Of a stretch of 9,053 nucleotides of DNA, positions 6,705-9,053 are shown piece after piece. Under the pieces are notes generated by a model that saw nothing but the letters and a program-made list of their open reading frames with translations, did no database searches and was not told the DNA's origin. The stretch's first letter is position 1. The number at the start of each line of letters is the position of its first letter. The stretch spans positions 1 to 9,053 of the forward strand of contig CAZMGG010000185.1 in assembly GCA_964565715.1 (NCBI GenBank). The letters are read 5' to 3'. Made by a program: the position numbers and the translations under genes. The stretch is from CAZMGG01 sp964565715 (GTDB taxonomy: Bacteria; Planctomycetota; UBA1135; UBA2386).

Positions 6705-6733
6705 ACGGTAAGGGGGGTGCCGGTGGGGGTCAA
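6705..6733 (-). promoter_or_regulatory. Sigma70-like promoter of the 454-residue zinc-ribbon gene
   Basis: On the minus strand a -35 hexamer TTGACC (6733-6728, five of six matches) is followed by exactly 17 bases and a -10 hexamer TACCGT (6710-6705), which keeps the key TA and final T. Transcription would begin near 6697, giving a leader of about 28 bases that holds the GAGGA ribosome binding site. It is the best promoter in the window. The -35 sits inside the inverted repeat 6719-6743. Confidence 0.55.
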
Positions 6734-6743
6734 CCGCACCGGC
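6719..6743. promoter_or_regulatory. 25-base inverted repeat, candidate operator
   Basis: GCCGGTG (6719-6725) and CACCGGC (6737-6743) are perfect inverted copies separated by 11 bases, and several further positions in the inner part are also symmetric (GGT and ACC around 6728-6735). It covers the -35 of the leftward promoter and lies 15 bases from the -35-like hexamer of the rightward uvrB promoter candidate. The layout fits a dimeric regulator, but GC-rich DNA makes chance palindromes common. Confidence 0.35.
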
Positions 6744-6757
6744 GTCCCGGGCCGGGG

Positions 6758-6786
6758 TTGGTTCGGGGCCGCTGGGCGCGTAATCC
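6758..6786 (+). promoter_or_regulatory. Candidate uvrB promoter placing transcription start at the start codon
   Basis: TTGGTT (6758-6763) is followed by 17 bases and TAATCC (6781-6786), only seven bases before the uvrB GTG. A better -10 match, CGTAAT (6779-6784), would have a 15-base spacer. Either implies a leaderless or nearly leaderless messenger, in line with the absence of any Shine-Dalgarno before uvrB. The match to consensus is modest. Confidence 0.35.
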
Positions 6787-6793
6787 TGCCGCC

Positions 6794-8836
6794 GTGCACT
6801 TCCGGCTGGTGAGCGAACTGCGGCCCGCGGGCGACCAGCCCGCCGCCATCGAGCGGGTGGCCGGCTGGATGCGGGCCGGGGCGCCGGCCTGCACGGTGCT
6901 CGGCGTCACCGGCTCCGGCAAGACCTTCACCGTGGCGCAGGTGGTCGCCGAGCTGCAGCGGCCGACGCTGGTGCTGGCTCCCAACAAGACCCTGGCGGCG
7001 CAGCTCTACTCCGAGTTCAAGAGCTTCTTCCCCGACAACGCCGTCGAGTACTTCGTCTCGTACTACGACTACTACCAGCCCGAGGCCTACGTCCCGACCA
7101 CCGACACCTACATCGAGAAGGACGCGCTGATCAACGAGGCCATCGAGCGGATGCGCAACTCCGCCACCCGCTCGCTGATGGAACGGCGCGACGTGCTGAT
7201 CGTCGCCTCGATCTCGTGCATCTACGGCCTCGGCTCGCCGGAGCACTACCGCGAGCTGTCGGTGCACCTGCGCCGCGGCGCCCGGATCGACCGCGACGTG
7301 CTGCTGCGGCAGCTGGCGGCGATCCAGTTCCAGCGCGACAACTTCGACTTCCAGGCCGGCCGTTTCCGCGTCCGCGGCGACGTGATCGAGGTCTACCCGA
7401 GCTACGAGGACGCCCGGGCGGTGCGGGTGGAGCTGTGGGGCGACGAGATCGAGGCGCTGACCGAGGTGGATCCGCTGCGCGGCGAGGTGCTGCGCGAACT
7501 CGACCAGGTGACGATCTATCCGACCAGCCACTACGTGACGCCGGACGACCGGCTGACCCTGGCGATCGAGTCGATCGAGCAGGAGCTGCAGCAGCGGCTG
7601 CAGGAGCTGGAGGGCAAGGGCAAGCTGCTGGAGGCGCAGCGGCTCGGCCACCGCACCCGGCACGACCTGGAGATGCTGCGCGAGACCGGCATCTGCCAGG
7701 GCATCGAGAACTACAGCCGCCACCTGGACGGCCGCCGCGAGGGCCAGCCGCCGGCGACCCTGCTGCACTACTTCCCGGACGACTTCCTGCTGGTGGTGGA
7801 CGAGAGCCACGTGGCGGTGCCGCAGAGCGGCGGCATGTATCGCGGCGACCGGGCCCGCAAGCAGAACCTGGTCGACTTCGGCTTCCGGCTGCCGTCGGCG
7901 CTGGACAACCGGCCCCTCAAGTTCGAGGAGTTCGAGGCGCTGCAGCGGCAGGTGATCTACGTGTCGGCGACGCCCGGCGATCACGAGCTGCAGCGCTCGG
8001 CGGACCGGGTGGTGGAACTGGTGGTGCGGCCCACCGGGCTGCTGGACCCGCCGGTGGAGGTGCGCAAGGCCACCGGCCAGGTCGACGACGTGGTCGGCGA
8101 GGTGAAGGCGCGCGCCGCCCGCGGCGAGCGGGTGCTGGTCACCACGCTCACCAAGCGTTCGGCCGAGGAGCTGACCGACTACTTCCGCGACCTCGGCATC
8201 AGGGTGCGCTACATGCACGCCGACATCGACAGCCTGGAACGGACGGCGCTGATCCGCGACCTCCGGCTCGGCGTGTTCGACTGCCTGGTGGGCATCAACC
8301 TGCTGCGCGAGGGGCTCGACCTGCCCGAGGTGACCCTGGTGGCGGTGCTCGACGCCGACAAGGAGGGCTACCTGCGCAGCAAGACCTCGCTGATCCAGAC
8401 CTGCGGCCGCGCTGCCCGCAACGTCCATGGCCGCGTGATCCTCTACGCCGACCGGGTGACCGAGTCGATCCAGGGGGCGATGGCGGAGATGGACCGGCGG
8501 CGGGCCCGCCAGGCCGAGCACAACCAGGCCCACGGCATCACGCCGAAGACCGTCGTCAAGGCGGTGCGCGAGCTGCTCGAGGTGCTGCCCGAGGAGGCCG
8601 AGGAGCAGCAGCCGAAGCGGGGCAAGGGCCGCGGCCGGCGCGACCAGACGGCGAGCGCGGCGCCGGCGGCGCCCGCCGGCAGCGCGCCGTTCACCGACCG
8701 CCGCCAGCTCGCCGTGCACGTCAAGCAGCTGCGGGCCGAGATGATGGCGGCGGCCAAGAACCTCGACTTCGAACTGGCGGCGCGGATCCGCGACGAGGTG
8801 TTCCGGCTGGAGAAGCTGGAGATGGAGCTGCTGTGA
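6794..8836 (+). CDS. uvrB: UvrABC excinuclease subunit B
   Basis: UvrB is the helicase-fold ATPase that receives damaged DNA from UvrA, verifies the lesion and recruits UvrC for incision. The 680-residue length is normal. Seen: Walker A GVTGSGKT (37-44, Lys43); the beta-hairpin tyrosines SYYDYYQPEAY (89-99) that probe the strand; the IASISCIYGLGSP region; SHYVTP; motif II DESH (336-339); SATPGDHE; LTKRSAEELTDYF; INLLREGLDLPE; and motif VI QTCGRAARN, with Cys where many relatives have Ile. A basic, Ala/Pro-rich linker precedes the C-terminal UVR helical hairpin (about 633-680), which contacts UvrC. The open frame extends upstream, but GTG at 6794 is chosen because HFRLVSELRPAGDQPAAI matches the usual UvrB N-terminus. 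The upstream extension overlaps the divergent promoter region. No LexA-type box was recognised. It overlaps uvrC by four bases, so coupled translation is likely. Confidence 0.98.
   Translation: MHFRLVSELRPAGDQPAAIERVAGWMRAGAPACTVLGVTGSGKTFTVAQVVAELQRPTLVLAPNKTLAAQLYSEFKSFFPDNAVEYFVSYYDYYQPEAYVPTTDTYIEKDALINEAIERMRNSATRSLMERRDVLIVASISCIYGLGSPEHYRELSVHLRRGARIDRDVLLRQLAAIQFQRDNFDFQAGRFRVRGDVIEVYPSYEDARAVRVELWGDEIEALTEVDPLRGEVLRELDQVTIYPTSHYVTPDDRLTLAIESIEQELQQRLQELEGKGKLLEAQRLGHRTRHDLEMLRETGICQGIENYSRHLDGRREGQPPATLLHYFPDDFLLVVDESHVAVPQSGGMYRGDRARKQNLVDFGFRLPSALDNRPLKFEEFEALQRQVIYVSATPGDHELQRSADRVVELVVRPTGLLDPPVEVRKATGQVDDVVGEVKARAARGERVLVTTLTKRSAEELTDYFRDLGIRVRYMHADIDSLERTALIRDLRLGVFDCLVGINLLREGLDLPEVTLVAVLDADKEGYLRSKTSLIQTCGRAARNVHGRVILYADRVTESIQGAMAEMDRRRARQAEHNQAHGITPKTVVKAVRELLEVLPEEAEEQQPKRGKGRGRRDQTASAAPAAPAGSAPFTDRRQLAVHVKQLRAEMMAAAKNLDFELAARIRDEVFRLEKLEMELL
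8824..8827 (+). promoter_or_regulatory. Ribosome binding site of uvrC inside the uvrB end
   Basis: GGAG lies five bases before the uvrC GTG within the last codons of uvrB, supporting initiation at the GTGA overlap rather than at the GTG codons 5 or 6 further in. Confidence 0.55.
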
Positions 8837-9053
8837 ACGAGGCGGTGGTGCGGCAGGCGGCCCGGCTGCCCGAGCAGGCCGGCGTCTACCTGTTCCTCGA
8901 CCGGGCCGGCCGGGCGCTCTACGTCGGCAAGGCCGCCAACCTGCGGGCACGGGTGCGCAGCTACCTGCGACCCGGCGGCGACGGCCGCCCGTTCGTGCCG
9001 GCGCTGGACGCCGAGGCCGCAGCCCTCGAGTTCGTCGCCACCGCCACCGAGCA
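8833..9053 (+). CDS. uvrC: UvrABC excinuclease subunit C (N-terminal 73 codons; rest beyond window)
   Basis: UvrC binds the UvrB-DNA complex and cuts both sides of the lesion. Its N-terminal GIY-YIG domain makes the 3' cut. The visible part has LPEQAGVYLFLDRAG (GIY half, Tyr19) and ALYVGKAANLRARVRSYL (YIG half, Tyr30 and Lys33, with Arg40 aligning to the catalytic arginine). It ends in LEFVATATE, just where the metal-binding glutamate would be expected. The frame remains open at the right edge, so the UVR, RNase H-like and HhH domains cannot be checked. The start GTG at 8833 shares four bases with the uvrB stop (GTGA) and has GGAG upstream, so the two are almost certainly one operon and translated in a coupled way. 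Confidence 0.95.
   Translation, partial: MNEAVVRQAARLPEQAGVYLFLDRAGRALYVGKAANLRARVRSYLRPGGDGRPFVPALDAEAAALEFVATATE

Noticed and set aside
4456..6711. Long plus-strand frames opposite the two zinc-ribbon genes
   Set aside because: These are low-complexity Leu/Arg/Gly/Ala translations without motifs. The minus-strand frames hold CxxC ribbons, transmembrane helices and related C-terminal domains.
6566..6793. An N-terminal extension of 76 codons on UvrB
   Set aside because: The frame is open, but the extension overlaps the start of the divergent gene and the promoter region, has no similarity to UvrB, and the family N-terminus begins exactly at the GTG at 6794.
5675..8950. A 1091-codon open frame on the minus strand running through uvrB and into the 454-residue gene in another frame
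   Set aside because: It is rich in His, Arg, Gln and Leu, which is the complement signature of GC-rich coding DNA. uvrB on the other strand is beyond doubt.
1..9053. CRISPR arrays, tRNA genes, transposases, phage or toxin-antitoxin genes
   Set aside because: Reading both strands, I found no spaced direct repeats, no cloverleaf-like sequence with conserved T-loop, and no recognisable transposase, integrase or toxin product.

Overview
The window reads as ordinary chromosome from a bacterium with very high G+C content (clearly above 65% by eye; third positions are almost all G or C). The most likely source is a planctomycete-like lineage. The basis is two membrane proteins with N-terminal MJ0042-type zinc ribbons and one exported, Ala/Thr/Asn-rich beta-propeller protein, a style common in Planctomycetota. 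Myxobacterial or another high-GC origin is not excluded, and the taxonomic call is inference.

Layout. Four genes run leftwards on the minus strand. In transcription order they are a 454-residue zinc-ribbon membrane protein (GTG start at 6669), a second zinc-ribbon membrane protein of 387 residues (start at 5237), an exported 803-residue protein with TolB/PD40-like repeats (start at 3752), and the first 402 codons of lysS, lysyl-tRNA synthetase (GTG start at 1206), cut by the window edge. Two genes run rightwards: uvrB (GTG start at 6794) and the first 73 codons of uvrC, which overlaps uvrB by four bases. The 124-base gap at 6670-6793 is a divergent control region. It carries a good sigma70-like promoter for the 454-residue gene, a weaker candidate promoter almost abutting the uvrB start, and an inverted repeat over the first promoter's -35 hexamer. 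The gaps at 1207-1340 and 3753-4073 hold GC-rich hairpins placed as terminators.

How the genes work together. UvrB and UvrC are the damage-verification and dual-incision proteins of nucleotide excision repair, and here they look co-transcribed and translationally coupled. LysS charges tRNA-Lys. The two zinc-ribbon proteins share an architecture (C4 ribbon, charged linker, one transmembrane helix, then an extracytoplasmic part) and, by eye, a related C-terminal helical domain of about 115 residues. They look like diverged tandem paralogues of unknown function and are the least explained part of the window. The gap between them is also odd: the leader of the 387-residue gene is nearly all C, lacks a Shine-Dalgarno sequence, and puts a dense run of G-tracts on the other strand.

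I saw no tRNA, rRNA, CRISPR array, insertion sequence or phage gene, and nothing that proves a wholly new system. Many long open frames on the opposite strands of real genes are by-products of the high G+C content and were left out.
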